DNA of 64,000 nucleotides, from assembly GCA_000733355.1 (NCBI GenBank), contig JNVV01000083.1, positions 1 through 64,000 of the forward strand, read 5' to 3'. The DNA is from Falciphora oryzae (taxonomy: Eukaryota; Ascomycota; Sordariomycetes; Magnaporthales; Magnaporthaceae). The notes beneath the pieces are model-generated. The model worked only from the letters and a program-made list of their open reading frames with translations, had not been told where the DNA came from and searched no databases. This document shows, piece by piece, positions 34,564-44,627 of the stretch (position 1 is the first letter of the stretch; each line of letters begins with the position of its first letter). The translations under genes were made by a program, and so were the position numbers.

Positions 34564-34825
34564 AGGCAAATAATCTTTTTATTCTAAATTGAGTTAAACC
34601 CACTACTGTTCCTATAATCAAGGAAAGTAAAGAACTTATTAATAAACCAGATGTTCAATTAAGATATTGTGGTTGTGAATATCCATATCCTCCGGATAGC
34701 AAAGCAGGATATAAAAAAGAATTACTTGTATAGTAAATTATTTCTAATAAAAAAACAAAAATAGATATTTTGGCTATAATGGCTACAAATGTAGTTACTA
34801 TAGTAGGTATCGCATCATATACGTC
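34564..34825 (-). CDS. nad2: nad2 exon 2
   Basis: Codes [20 protein letters not shown] through [12 protein letters not shown]. Joins [12 protein letters not shown] and LFAY-STISH exactly. A GC element (near 34685-34710) seems included in frame ([12 protein letters not shown]). Confidence 0.92.
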
Positions 34826-36206
34826 CACACGATGACGGTTAAATTTATCGTCCAAATTAAAGAAAAAACAATTTTATATAATCATATACTACGAAGTACT
34901 GCTTATTTCATAGTAGCCGTACTAAAGTAGTTTATTCTAGGTATCTACCTTTATTCATTCCTCTTCTTATTAGACGAATATGATCAAAACCTTCGTTAGT
35001 TAAATGAACTTTAGTTTGTATCATTTTTGCTACTTTAGCTCAATCTTAAAAATCCTTAGATTTAACGCCAATAATAGAGTATTTGTTGAAAAAAGATAAA
35101 ATCTTTTCATAATTATCTTTGAATGATTGACATCTAAACTCAATATAATCTTTATAAGAATAAGTTTGACCACACCCGAAGAAATCTACTAAACTTTTCA
35201 ATAGTAATTCATCTCTAATATGTTGAGTTACTACAAAAAGTAATGATACACGACTTCCTGTTTTATGTAATTTAGATTCTCTAATACTAATTTTAAAACA
35301 ACCATCACCACTTGTAAAACCAGCTACCCATTGAGGGTCTAATTTGACACTAAGTGGTGGTAATAATGGTTTTGCTAAAGCAACAGTATTAGGGAAGGCT
35401 TCTAATAGTAAAGGAGTTAATCCTCTATTTAAAGAAGCTCTAATATTAACTATTTTTTGTAAACCTTCAGTTGTTAAATGTTCCCTACGTTGCATCATCA
35501 TGACAACTTTTTTAAATAATAAATAATCAGAATATTTATTAGTTTTTAGAGGATATTTATCAAAATGAGGTATTACTTTTGTTATTATTTGATCTAAAGA
35601 ACCTATTGTGAAATCACAACAACCATTTCTTTCTTTACCTATTCTTCCTACTCCAAATTAGGTTTTAATAAGTTTTAAAAGATCTAGGTCTCTAACATGA
35701 AGGTTAATTGTGAAATTAACCTCTAATTGTCAACCTAGTAGGTTTTTTGGTGATTTACGAATTAGAACAAGAAAGCATCCTTCTGCATCAGAGAATCCTG
35801 ATATAAATCAAGGATCTATAGGTAATTTGCTATTGTCTAGGTTAGACGCACTAGAATGAAATTGTTTTTGAATAATTTGGTTAGAAGGGATTTTAACTTG
35901 ATAACTTCTTCCGAAGCCCTTTAGAGTACATCTTAAATGTGGTAAATTCATACCACATCAACTACCATTTACTCGTTGCTCTTTTACAATAATACTCGAC
36001 TGCTTGATCGTATGTATTACTGACTTAGATCCGCGATTGCCCATTTCGCTTTCACTCATCTTCTGATTTGTTACTGTACCTGAGTAATTAATTCAGCCAC
36101 TCATATATTTTCATATATGGTTTAGTACCAGAAGCTTTAGGGGTTCCCCGGAATTTGATAGTTTACTCCCAACGTATGTTAATAAGGATTTCCCAAGTCC
36201 TTTTTT
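34826..36206 (-). other. Group I intron nad2-i1
   Basis: 1381 nt; exon ends CCT, intron ends G. Core at 35905-36190 of the GAGCAACGAG family. Confidence 0.88.
34932..36206 (-). pseudogene. LAGLIDADG endonuclease with two nonsense codons (nad2-i1)
   Basis: In frame with exon 1 and through the core. Motifs WFISGFSDAEGCF near 35805 and WVAGFTSGDGCF near 35335. TAA codons occur in LLKLIKT*FGVG (near 35656) and KSKDF*DWAKV (near 35047). Both are single-base type changes, not insertions, so this gene is decaying by point mutation. Confidence 0.82.
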
Positions 36207-36986
36207 AGGAGATCAAAAGTGAAAAGGAGCCGCACTAACTTTAAATAAAAACCCTATACTAAATACAAGTAAGGAGAAATTTATATATAATGGTTTATAT
36301 CAGGAGCTTCCTAAAAAGCATCCATCGTTGTTTATATCACTAATACTAGTAATTATATATAGACTATCCAAGTTAGTTGTACCTGAATTTGTGTATAATA
36401 AGCTAGTACCTAATAAAATAAAACATGAGCTTAAACCACCCAATAAGAAATAAATTAATCCTCCTGTAGTAGAAAATTCCGAGTTTCTATAAATAGTACT
36501 TAATAAATACAAACCATAACTTTGTAATTCTATTGCTAAAAAAATCGAAATTAAATCATTAGTTGACATTAAAAAAATAGCACCAGTAATTACAAATAAT
36601 AAAATTAAAGGATACTCTATAATATTAAGATGTTCCCCCATTTTGTTTATAATTTTAGTTCTATAATAATTAAATTTATTTGATAACATATTTGTTAAAG
36701 ATGCATATTCTGGAGATCAAACTTTTCGAGGATAAAAACTAGTTAATTGTATTATTAATATACTAATTATATATATAAATATATGAAAAACTTGTGTTAT
36801 ATTATTAATATATAGCAACCCACCATGTAAACCAATACCTTTATTCAAAATTGATAAGCTAACTATTTCAAGCAATATACAATACAACAAAGCTATTATA
36901 GCTACCCTATTATAAAGAATAGCTATATCTCTTCTTGATGTTACAGAATTAGAAATTAATATAAGTAGAATAGATGTTAGTAGCAT
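36207..36986 (-). CDS. nad2: nad2 exon 1
   Basis: NADH dehydrogenase subunit 2, a proton-pumping complex I membrane subunit. Start taken at ATG 36986 ([13 protein letters not shown]) because the longer frame to 37019 would overlap trnM. Conserved [18 protein letters not shown] and [16 protein letters not shown] are present. 260 codons, ends CCT. The gene splices to 576 aa in five exons. Confidence 0.93.
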
Positions 36987-36995
36987 TATATTAGC

Positions 36996-37063
36996 TAGGG
37001 GAGAAAATCGAATTCTCATTTTTAACGTATGAAATTAAAGTTTTAACCTATTAAACTACCCTA
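36996..37063 (-). tRNA. trnM: tRNA-Met(CAU), nearest nad2
   Basis: Acceptor TAGGGTA/TCCCCTA (one mismatch), anticodon loop TTCATAC, T-loop ATTCGATT. 68 nt, ten bases before the nad2 start. Confidence 0.8.
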
Positions 37064-37184
37064 ACTATCTTTAAATTATTTATAGTATTAATATAATTTT
37101 ACTGCTTACTTCGTGCTTACTTTATACGAAGTACTTCGCTAGAATTAAGCAGTAATTTTTTTTTATAATATAATATTACATTTC

Positions 37185-37254
37185 TTGCCCTTCCAGATTC
37201 GAACTAAAACAAGTATTTTAGAAAAATACGGTTCTACCATTAAACTAAAGGCAA
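37185..37254 (-). tRNA. trnR: tRNA-Arg(UCU)
   Basis: Acceptor TTGCCTT/AAGGGCAA, D-loop AATGGTAGAA, anticodon stem GTATT/AATAC with loop TTTCTAA, T-loop TTCGAAT. Confidence 0.9.
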
Positions 37255-37331
37255 ATTAGTACATTAAATATTACTAGGCTTGCTTACTTCGTACTTCTAA
37301 TACGTAGCAAAGGATATAAGAAAGCACTAAG

Positions 37332-37406
37332 GGAGGATACTCTGACTTGAACAGAGAAACCTTCTGAGCCACGAACAGACGTTCTACCTATTGAACTATA
37401 TCCTCC
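37332..37406 (-). tRNA. trnH: tRNA-His(GUG)
   Basis: Acceptor GAGGATA/TATCCTC with an extra G at -1 facing C73, the tRNA-His hallmark. Anticodon loop TCGTGGC has C at position 33 where T is usual. Confidence 0.8.
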
Positions 37407-37413
37407 GGCATTA

Positions 37414-37481
37414 TGTTGGAGCGGTTCGAACACTCATATATAAGTATCAAAAACTTATGACTTACCCATTAGTCTACAACA
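37414..37481 (-). tRNA. trnQ: tRNA-Gln(UUG)
   Basis: D-arm GACT/AGTC, anticodon stem AAGT/ACTT with loop TTTTGAT, T-loop GTTCGAA, acceptor TGTTGTA/TCCAACA. Confidence 0.87.
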
Positions 37482-37732
37482 TATCTCACTTGTTTTATTT
37501 AATGTTAAAGTCTATCTATTTATCACTTATTTTGTGTTTGCTACGTATTAGAAGTACGGAGTCGCTACGTATTAGAAGTACGTATTAGAAGTACGAAGTA
37601 CGAAGTACTGCTGTGCTTCTTATTTCATAGCAGCAACCAAACCAAAAGGTCAGCTACTTCGTAGAAGTAGTAAGCATGATTTAATTAAATGTAAAGGATT
37701 TATAGATAAAAAAAAATTCCTAGACTATAATT

Positions 37733-37806
37733 AAGGTAAACCCGAGTTGAACGGATAAAATAACAGACCTAAACTATTCATGTCTACCAATTCCATCATT
37801 ACCCTT
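37733..37806 (-). tRNA. trnL: tRNA-Leu(UAG)
   Basis: Anticodon stem AATAG/CTGTT with loop TTTAGGT; T-arm CCG TTCAACT CGG; acceptor imperfect (AAGGGTA against TTTACCTT). Confidence 0.75.
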
Positions 37807-37822
37807 ATAATTTAAGAATCTT

Positions 37823-37896
37823 TGCCCAAGATAAGATTCGAACTTATAACAAAAATATCTTCAGTATTTCACTCTACCAATTGAGTTACATGAGCA
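37823..37896 (-). tRNA. trnF: tRNA-Phe(GAA)
   Basis: D-arm ACTC/GAGT, anticodon stem AAATA/TATTT with loop CTGAAGA, T-loop TTCGAAT. Confidence 0.9.
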
Positions 37897-37922
37897 ATGA
37901 ATGGATAGATGAACGGATATGT

Positions 37923-37993
37923 GGAGAAACCGGGCATCGAACCCGGACAAACAATATGCAAAATTGCTATACTACCCATTATACTATTTCCCC
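37923..37993 (-). tRNA. trnA: tRNA-Ala(UGC)
   Basis: Acceptor GGGGAAA/TTTCTCC, anticodon stem GCAAT/ATTGT with loop TTTGCAT, T-arm CCGGG TTCGATG CCCGG. Confidence 0.92.
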
Positions 37994-38654
37994 TGCGTAG
38001 CGCTTACTATTTCATAGTTAGCGCTTACTATGAAATAGTAAGCGCTACTATTTCATGCGAAGCAGTAAGCACCCCGGTATTTTTTTTAGTACTTCTACGA
38101 AGTAGCTGACCTTTTGGTTGCGGCTATGAAATAAGAAGCACAGCAGTACTTCGTACGTAGTGTGCTTACTTCGTACGTAGTGTGCTTATATGAAATAAGC
38201 GCGTATTACGAAGTAGTGTTACGAAGTACGCCCTTATTTAATAGAAGTAAGCACTACATCCGTTAACTAGGCGGGTATTTATCTTAAAGTTCCCTGCATA
38301 CGAAGTACGCTGCTTTCTTACTCCGTAGCAGCAGAAGTAGGCCGTACACTACGAAGTAGACATGCATACTTACATCACTACGAAGTACTAAAAAAAAGAG
38401 TAATAGTACTTCTTATTTCATAGTAGCCAGGCCCAACTATTATTCTTATTAGTGTAGTACGAATTATTGCTCCTTACGAAGTAGTGCTTACTTCGTAGCA
38501 ATAATTCGTACTTCGTAGTAAGTACGGTAATCAATGCTTACTTCGTAGCACAAACCAAATCAAATCAAATAAAAATAAAAAAAAACTGGTGATAAAACTT
38601 TTAGAAAAATACCCTATATCCTAGTAATCAAATACCTCTCTCCCATACGTAGCT
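37994..38654. repeat. Repeat-rich spacer in the tRNA cluster
   Basis: No gene. 38001-38075 repeats the ATGCGAAGCAGTAAGCGCTA units; 38110-38153 is one of four copies of a 44-bp unit (CTATGAAATAAGAAGCACAG core); 38280-38560 carries many TACGAAGTA palindromes. Confidence 0.75.
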
Positions 38655-38736
38655 ATCCGAAAAAGGACTCGAACCTTTATGGCTATTAACCTACAAATTT
38701 TAAGTTTGTTATGTCTACCAATTTCATCACTCGGAT
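38655..38736 (-). tRNA. trnL: tRNA-Leu(UAA)
   Basis: Class II with long variable arm, 82 nt. Anticodon stem ACAAA/TTTGT with loop CTTAAAA, T-loop TTCGAGT. Confidence 0.92.
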
Positions 38737-38738
38737 TA

Positions 38739-38809
38739 AGGCTAAAGTGACTTGAACACTTAGTAAGTACTGTTATGAGCAGTATGCTTTACCAATTAAG
38801 CTATAGCCT
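38739..38809 (-). tRNA. trnM: tRNA-Met(CAU), second
   Basis: Acceptor AGGCTAT/TTAGCCT, D-loop TAATTGGTAAA, anticodon stem TACTG/CAGTA with loop CTCATAA. A 5' half copy exists at 39709-39750. Confidence 0.9.
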
Positions 38810-39019
38810 CTTTTATTTTTTTTTATTGTTAATTCCAACCTTTAGTACGAAGTACTAAGATTCATATCTATCCCATTTACCCTATATGAAAAAGATTAGG
38901 ATATGTAATACTCCTTATTGTTAAATATAATAGACGAATTTGTTCTCTTTTTTTTTTGTAGGCGTACTTCGTAGCTTGCTACGAAGTAAGCCGCGAAGCC
39001 GCGAAGCAGGCGTGCTTAC

Positions 39020-39400
39020 TTCGTAGCACGAATTTTAAGAATATTCCTCCCTAGAGAAAATTTCTATTATTAGGTTTAAATCCGTACGGTTTGTCACTTT
39101 AAAGTAAGCAACTGACCCGTCCGTGATTACACTTCCTATTCCACCTAAAGAATTTTGAATAAACTTTAATAAAGTTAAATCATCAATATGTAATTTTATA
39201 ATAAACCGAGCTTGCGCCCCCAAAATGATTACCCGTTTGAGCTATTAAGAAACAACCTTCAGCATCAGTAAAGCCTCTGAACCATTCAATAAATTATGGA
39301 GATAAATTCTGTAAAACTGGCGAGTAAAAATGGCTAGAGGTGTTAGAAGAGGCTGACGTCGATAAATTACAAAGCGATATACCAAAATAAGATTTGTTTA
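39020..39400 (-). pseudogene. Relic of a LAGLIDADG gene between tRNAs
   Basis: Reads [19 protein letters not shown] (first motif), then LIAQTGNHFGG, a one-base shift at a G run, then QARFIIKLHIDDLTLLKFIQ, ending abruptly at 39035 in a TACGAAGTA repeat. The second half is missing. No intron core or exon nearby. Confidence 0.75.
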
Positions 39401-39527
39401 ATATTTGCTTCCTACCCAAAGGGTACCCTTTGGGTCAGGTGCAAGCTATAAACAGTTCGCGCCTTTCGTTCCTAGGGTTGAAAGACTAATCATTCCCTTT
39501 TTAAATTTGTATAATATGTTTTTCATT

Positions 39528-39697
39528 AGGAAAACAAGGAATCGAACCTTGATAATAACTAGATACGAATGCTCTAATTACTTACCCTCGGTGCGTAGCG
39601 CTACTATTTCATGCGAAGCAGTAAGCGCTACTATTTCAGGCGAAGCAGTAAGCGCGGCTACTGCTAAGCGCTACTGCGTAAGCACCTACTCTTTCCT
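39528..39697 (-). tRNA. tRNA gene interrupted by a GC-rich element
   Basis: The two ends pair as a 7-bp acceptor (AGGAAAG with TTTTCCT), and the T-arm CAAGG-TTCGATT-CCTTG is perfect. Between the acceptor and the anticodon arm lies a repeat array at about 39590-39686, where the D-arm should be. The anticodon stem (AATTAGA/TCTAGTT) encloses GCATTCGTA, so the anticodon is unclear. Without a splicing mechanism this is a pseudo-tRNA. Confidence 0.55.
39590..39686. repeat. GC-rich element of the GCGAAGCAGTAAGCGC type
   Basis: Its 56-bp segment 39631-39686 is identical to 52839-52894 inside a LAGLIDADG pseudogene. It contains inverted segments GTGCTTACGCAGTAGCGC and complement. Confidence 0.85.
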
Positions 39698-39708
39698 TTG
39701 TTTATATC

Positions 39709-39750
39709 TACTGTTATGAGCAATATGCTTTACCAATTAAGCTATAGCCT
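39709..39750 (-). pseudogene. trnM: 5' half copy of tRNA-Met
   Basis: 42 nt matching the acceptor, D-arm and anticodon arm of the trnM at 38739-38809 with about one change. The variable and T arms are absent. Confidence 0.8.
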
Positions 39751-40145
39751 CACTAAATAAGCTGCTTACTTAGTAAGCACAACTATATAGTTACGAAGTA
39801 AGTATACTTCGTAACCATAGCAAGTCTATAAAAAGCATATTCTTTATTAAGGCTGCTTACTACGAAGTACTACTTTATGCGAAGTACTTCGTAGAAGCAG
39901 CGCTTCTACGAAGTAGCGTACCCTTTGGTTTGGTTGCTGCTATGAAATAAGAAGCACAGCAGTACTTCTACGAAGTAGCGTACCCTTTGGTTGCTGCTAT
40001 GAAATAAGAAGCACAGCAGTACTTGCTTATTTCATAAAAGCGTGCTTTTGCTACGTATTAGTAGTACGTATTATTATTAGTATTAGTAGTACGAAGTACG
40101 AAGTACGAAGTACGAAGTACGAAGTACTTCGTACTTCGTAGGCAG
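39751..40145. repeat. Repeat-rich spacer
   Basis: No gene. Two copies of the 44-bp GAAATAAGAAGCACAGCAGT unit (39920-39968, 39982-40025) and a run of GAAGTAC repeats at 40085-40140. Confidence 0.75.
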
Positions 40146-40215
40146 GCGGATATAGGATTTGAACCTATATTTTTTGGTCATGAGTCAAAATTGTTAACCA
40201 TTTACAATAATCCGC
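40146..40215 (-). tRNA. trnM: tRNA-Met(CAU), third
   Basis: Acceptor GCGGATT/ATATCCGC, anticodon loop CTCATGA, T-loop TTCAAAT. One of the three CAU tRNAs could decode AUA as Ile if modified. Confidence 0.8.
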
Positions 40216-40219
40216 ATTA

Positions 40220-40287
40220 GACTAGGCAGGAGTTGAACCTGCGACTCAGCATTGAAAGAGCTATGTCTTTCCACTAGACGACTAATC
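40220..40287 (-). tRNA. trnE: tRNA-Glu(UUC)
   Basis: Acceptor GATTAGT/CCTAGTC, anticodon loop CTTTCAA, T-arm GCAGG TTCAACT CCTGC. Confidence 0.85.
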
Positions 40288-40589
40288 CCTAAAGTATTAT
40301 TATAAAAATAATCCTTACGAAGTGTACTTCTTATTTCTGCTACGAAGTACTACGAAATACTACGTACTTCGTAGCAGTAGCGTAGTTGTAGCAAAGCATG
40401 TTTACTTAGTGCGTGCTTACTTCTGTGCGTAGTGCATAGTAGCTTCGCTACGTAGTACGTATTAGTAGTACTACTATGAAATAAGAAATAGGCATACTTA
40501 TTATGAAATATGCTGCGTATTAGTAGTACGTATTAGTAGTACGTATTAGAAGTACAGCAAGTCTTGCTGTACTTCGCATAAGTTAATAA
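40288..40589. repeat. Repeat-rich spacer
   Basis: No gene. GTATTAGTAGTACGTATTAG tandem units near 40450-40555 and TACGAAGTA hairpins near 40340-40370. Confidence 0.7.
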
Positions 40590-40659
40590 GCCCGGTGCAA
40601 GTATCGCACTTGCTTCTATTGATTACAAAACAATTGCATTACTTTTATGCTAACTAGGC
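40590..40659 (-). tRNA. trnT: tRNA-Thr(UGU)
   Basis: D-arm GCAT/ATGC, anticodon loop TTTGTAA, T-stem GCAAG/CTTGC. T-loop TGCGATA is slightly unusual. First tRNA downstream of rnl, as in related fungi. Confidence 0.85.
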
Positions 40660-40714
40660 CCAGGGGCCTGGTTCCCTACGTAGTAGGGAACTAGGCTGAA
40701 TATAAAAAAAAAGA

Positions 40715-41266
40715 AAGATATAAAAATATTTAGTAACTTATAAAATTAGTACTTTGTTCCTAAAAATCTCTAGATTCTTACAGATAAAAGCCTATTCTCG
40801 TAATATTATATTACGTATATATAAGAAATATCTTAAGGTAAGCTTCGTGTCTATATGCTTTCAACACTTATCTTTGACTAACTTAGCTTCCCTGCCATGC
40901 CTATGCTATCATGTTACTTAAGTGAAAGTAAAATCCCTATATAACAAATTGTTTGTTATATAATAAATTAATATTGGGTACATAAACAACAGGTAAACCA
41001 TAGGTTAATAAAATTACAAAACGTTTTCGTAGAATAACAGTCCCCATGTTCCTTTCGTACTAGATTACTCCTTATTATATTCTAATTCCCTCTAGAAGAT
41101 AGAAACCATACTGTCTCACGACGTATTTAACCCAGCTCGTGTAACTTTTTAATCGACGAACAGTCGCACCCTACATAGTTTCTGCGTCCATGAGGATAAG
41201 TTAAGCCGACATCGAGGTGCCAAACCGCGCAGTCATTTCGCACACTCTTGCGCAAATTAGCCTGTT
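40715..41266 (-). rRNA. rnl: rnl exon 4 (3' end of large rRNA)
   Basis: Begins AACAGGCTAATTTGCGCAAG right after the L2449-type site and holds GTTTGGCACCTCGATGTCGG, the peptidyl-transferase/sarcin-ricin side of domains V-VI. The 3' end near 40715 is estimated from loss of recognisable rRNA. Confidence 0.88.
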
Positions 41267-41594
41267 CAACTTGTTATCATAATAAATATTTCCAATTCTC
41301 ACAAAATGGTTCAGACTATTTCTTCATTTTACTTACTATGTTTTAATCGCTATATTTTTCTACTTACTATTAGTGCTTGCTTCATACGAAGTAGGCTGGC
41401 TGGCTGGCTGACTACAGCTACGCTACTGCTACGAAGTACAATGTACTTCGTAGTACTTCGCAGCAGAAATAAGCAGAAGTATGCTTATATGATTAGGTAG
41501 CAAGTATAAGCATAAATAACACTAGCGTACTTTGTAGCCCTGCAAAGCAGGGCTACGAAGTATGCTACTTCTTAGAAGTAGCATACATAAAAAT

Positions 41595-41748
41595 CTATTT
41601 AGCAGTAATTCAACCTTTTACTGCAAAAGCTCCAACATGACGTTTTGATGTACTTATTGAATACTGCACACTAGGTGAAGTGAAACCCCTGAAATTTACA
41701 CATGATAAACCTTTATAAGAAGAATCTATATTTCTTAACCCTCCTTTT
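41595..41748 (-). pseudogene. rps3: Second, displaced copy of the rps3 3' end
   Basis: Codes KGGLRNIDSSYKGLSCVNFR ... SKRHVGAFAVKGWITAK and TAG 41595. The same 50 residues, slightly different (SNIDSSYKGLSSVNF ... SKRRVGAFAVKGWIASK), end the rps3 part of the fused gene at 42870-43020. This is the original tail pushed downstream by the endonuclease insertion. Confidence 0.9.
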
Positions 41749-41787
41749 GCTAACCGTTAGCCCTATATGTAGCTTCGCAGGGATAAA

Positions 41788-42312
41788 CTACACCTTAGAT
41801 AATTTATATCTTTTCTTTATAATATTTGAATAACCATCTTCTCCAATACTTTTTAAAGCTTTGGATATTGTAGTTACATGGCATCCTGTGGCTGTAGCAG
41901 CCTCATTTAAAGAAAGATAGATAGTAGTATTACCATTTCAAAGATCAAGAACTTCAACTCTTTTAGCATTCGATTCTATTCCTTTATTTAGTGCAGCTCC
42001 TTCACGTAATACTTCATTTGCTGCAAGATTAATCTCGGAACTTGATACTGTTGATTTTTCTGCTTCTAACTCCCTACGGGCTATGGACAGATTTTCTTTT
42101 AAAGAAATAATATATCTTTTTTTTAGAAGTTTATGAACCCCTTTTTCACTAAATTCTTTTAGTGTAAGATGTATTGCAGAGGGACTACATTTAATAGCTC
42201 TGGCTGCTTCAGCCTTTGAAGAATAAACAATTTTTTCATTCGTTAAAGTATCAGTAACCTCGACTGGATGGGATAAACATAATATAACTTCCTTTTTTTT
42301 TCTCACTTGCAT
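41788..42312 (-). pseudogene. C-terminal DNA-binding part of the rps3-fused GIY-YIG gene, out of frame
   Basis: Reads RKKKEVILCLSHPVEVTDTL then YSSKAEAARAIKCSPSAIHL, a NUMOD-type helix-turn-helix, a second similar unit (LSLNEAATATGCHVTTISKA) and ends KKRYKLSKV, TAG 41788. It continues the GIY-YIG protein but in another frame; the shift is at an A8 run (42293-42302), where RYNASEKKK could lead straight into EVILCLSH. A sequencing error in the run is possible. Confidence 0.75.
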
Positions 42313-44251
42313 TATAACGCGTAATGGATTCTAAGCGCTTGTCTTTAAATTCCTTATTTGCGTGTACAATTTTTAGAGCTTCGAGTTGTCTTACTCGTTG
42401 TTCAACAGAAAGAATCCGAGCTCTAAATTTAGCCAGAGTTTTAGAAAAATGTTTAAAACCAGCCAATGAACCTGCTTTTTTTAATATATTATATTTAGGT
42501 TTTAACAAATCCAAATACTTTTGTTCTCTAAAAACAGTTAAAGTTGATTCACAATATTCCAAGATTTCTAAACTAAAATTATGATATCCATTCTTAAGAA
42601 GGCTTCTATATATTTTTGATTTATTAGCTTTTATTTCTCTTTTTAAGAAATTAATATTAATATAACCTCTAAATCTTACCCCTAAGTCTTTACTACTCCC
42701 AATATAACTATTTCCATTTAAATTGTTTACCCATCTATATATCCCTGCTTTACCTTTATTCTCATTAACAATTAAAAACTTATCCTTAATTACGTCAGAA
42801 TATCTAATAATAGGTTTGGGGTTACTAATAATAGGTTTTGGGTTACTCATAGTAGAATAATTCTTACTTGCTATTCAACCCTTTACCGCAAAAGCTCCCA
42901 CTCGTCTTTTCGAGACAAAACAAGAGGATTGTATATTAGGAGATATAAATCCCCGGAAATTTACAGATGATAAACCTTTATAAGAAGAATCGATATTACT
43001 TAATCCACCTTTTCATTTAATTTTTAAAACAGATCTATCAGCTCTAAAACGTTTAGTTAATCTCCCTTTAACTTCAAATCTAATTCCACTTATATTTTTA
43101 TAATTAATAGAATTAAAAATAGTATTATATATATTCGTATAATTTTTATAGTCTATATCTGATATTGTAACCCCGCTAGCTCCGCGATTAAAAACAACAT
43201 TATGATAAAGATCTTTTAAAATATTATCTAAACTATGCATACTTCGTAGCGAAGCGTGCTTAGCAGCAGCAACTGTTATTATCTTATTAATATTAACATC
43301 TCTAAATTTATTACTTATAGCATCAAAATTTACAGTATTAAATATTCTAATTCTTTCCTTAATTTTATTTTCATATGGAAGTCTAGCTTTATTAAATAAA
43401 ATATCCATCAAATTTAGAGGATTAGCATTAAAATTCCTTAACTTTGATGAGAATATTTCTGTAAAAATATCACTATTATACATAACATACTTCAAGTTTA
43501 CTATATTAAATACAACTTTTTTATTATAAAATCTACTAATTAATTTACTTAATTTGTATAAAAATTTTTCTTCAAATTTATATTTATTAAGATTAAGCTT
43601 TAATTTTAATCTTCTAATAAGTATTAATTCTTTAAACAAGAAAAATTTTAAAGTTTTAGTAAATATAGTACTCACCTCTTTTTTGTTGCTGTAGGAAGTC
43701 TTCTGCGTATGCGTATGTGTAGCCAGCATGTTTGCTGTGAAACGCCCATCCTGCTGCTTTGCTGCAGGGCTACAGAAAACGAAAATTTTAGTTCACTTAA
43801 CTAAGTGAAGAATATCCATAAAAAAAGACATATTTAATATATTTAATTTTTTTAATAAAGATCTTCCTTGCTTATTATATGTATATATAGTTATAAGAGC
43901 TTTAGAATTAGTATGTTTTATTTCAGGTTTACTAACAAAAATTTGTTTATATGATTTATTAGTATTAGGAGATTGATATTTTGACTTATTGAAAATAAAA
44001 TTATGGTTAAAATATAAATTAAAGTAATTCTTAATTATATTATAAACACTTGAATCTAAAACAGGAAAATTTTTTATTGTATTTTGATTATAAGAATATA
44101 CACTATTTTTTCATTCTTTAGATGCAGAAGGAAAATACTTAGTTTCACCTGTAGTATTAATTGATTGATTAAAAGGTATTAATTTGTATTTATTATTAAT
44201 ATTTCTATTAAAAATACTAGATTTAATTTTTTTAGTATTTGTGTGTGGCAT
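42251..44251 (-). CDS. rps3: rps3 fused in frame to a GIY-YIG endonuclease
   Basis: ATG 44251 (MPHTNTKKIKSSIFNRN) to a stop at 42251, 666 codons in one frame. Residues about 1-460 are mitochondrial ribosomal protein S3, with the typical C-terminal VKGRLTKRFRADRSVLKIKW and KRRVGAFAVKGWIASK. Then, without a stop, a short repeat (NPKPIISNPKPIIRYS) leads to GIYRWVN ... SYIGSSK (GIY-YIG motif), FREQKYLDLLKPKYNILKKAG and FKHFSKTLAKFR. A GC-rich insert near 43688-43777 adds about 29 residues (SPAAKQQDGRF...) in frame within S3. Either the fusion is cleaved or S3 carries a nuclease tail. Confidence 0.88.
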
Positions 44252-44627
44252 AAAATTTCCTTTTGTATTTATTTAAATTTATAAACATAGTAAAAAAAAA
44301 TGTTGGGTTTTATTAAAGGATTATTGTTAACATTACTCACCTTATAGTCGTTGAACGTACTTATCTTATTATTATTATGTTAAGATAAGCTTCGCTTCAA
44401 GTTTTCTTTAACTTGCTATACTACTAAGTATTGTGCTTACTACTTCTACGGAGTAGCGTACCCTTTGGTTGCGGCTATGAAATAAGAAGCACAGCAGTAC
44501 TTCGCTACACCGTAGAAGTATGCATGCATAAAAGTAATTCTTGAAATTGACCCAATATATTATCAATAATTATATTATATATATAAAGCTTAAGCTATAT
44601 ATCTATATTAAACATTGAAGGACAAAC

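Larger units (their letters stand above)
41267..44627 (-). other. Group I intron rnl-i3 (L2449 site) carrying rps3
   Basis: 3361 nt between GCTAGGGAT and AACAGGCTAA, the standard site for the rps3-bearing intron of Pezizomycotina. Core pieces near 44320-44420 (GTTCAACGACTATAAG). A copy of the 44-bp spacer repeat is inserted at 44461-44503. Confidence 0.92.

Noticed and set aside
37017..37019. Upstream nad2 start ATG at 37019
   Set aside because: Lies inside trnM; the ATG at 36986 avoids the overlap and starts a normal hydrophobic N-terminus.
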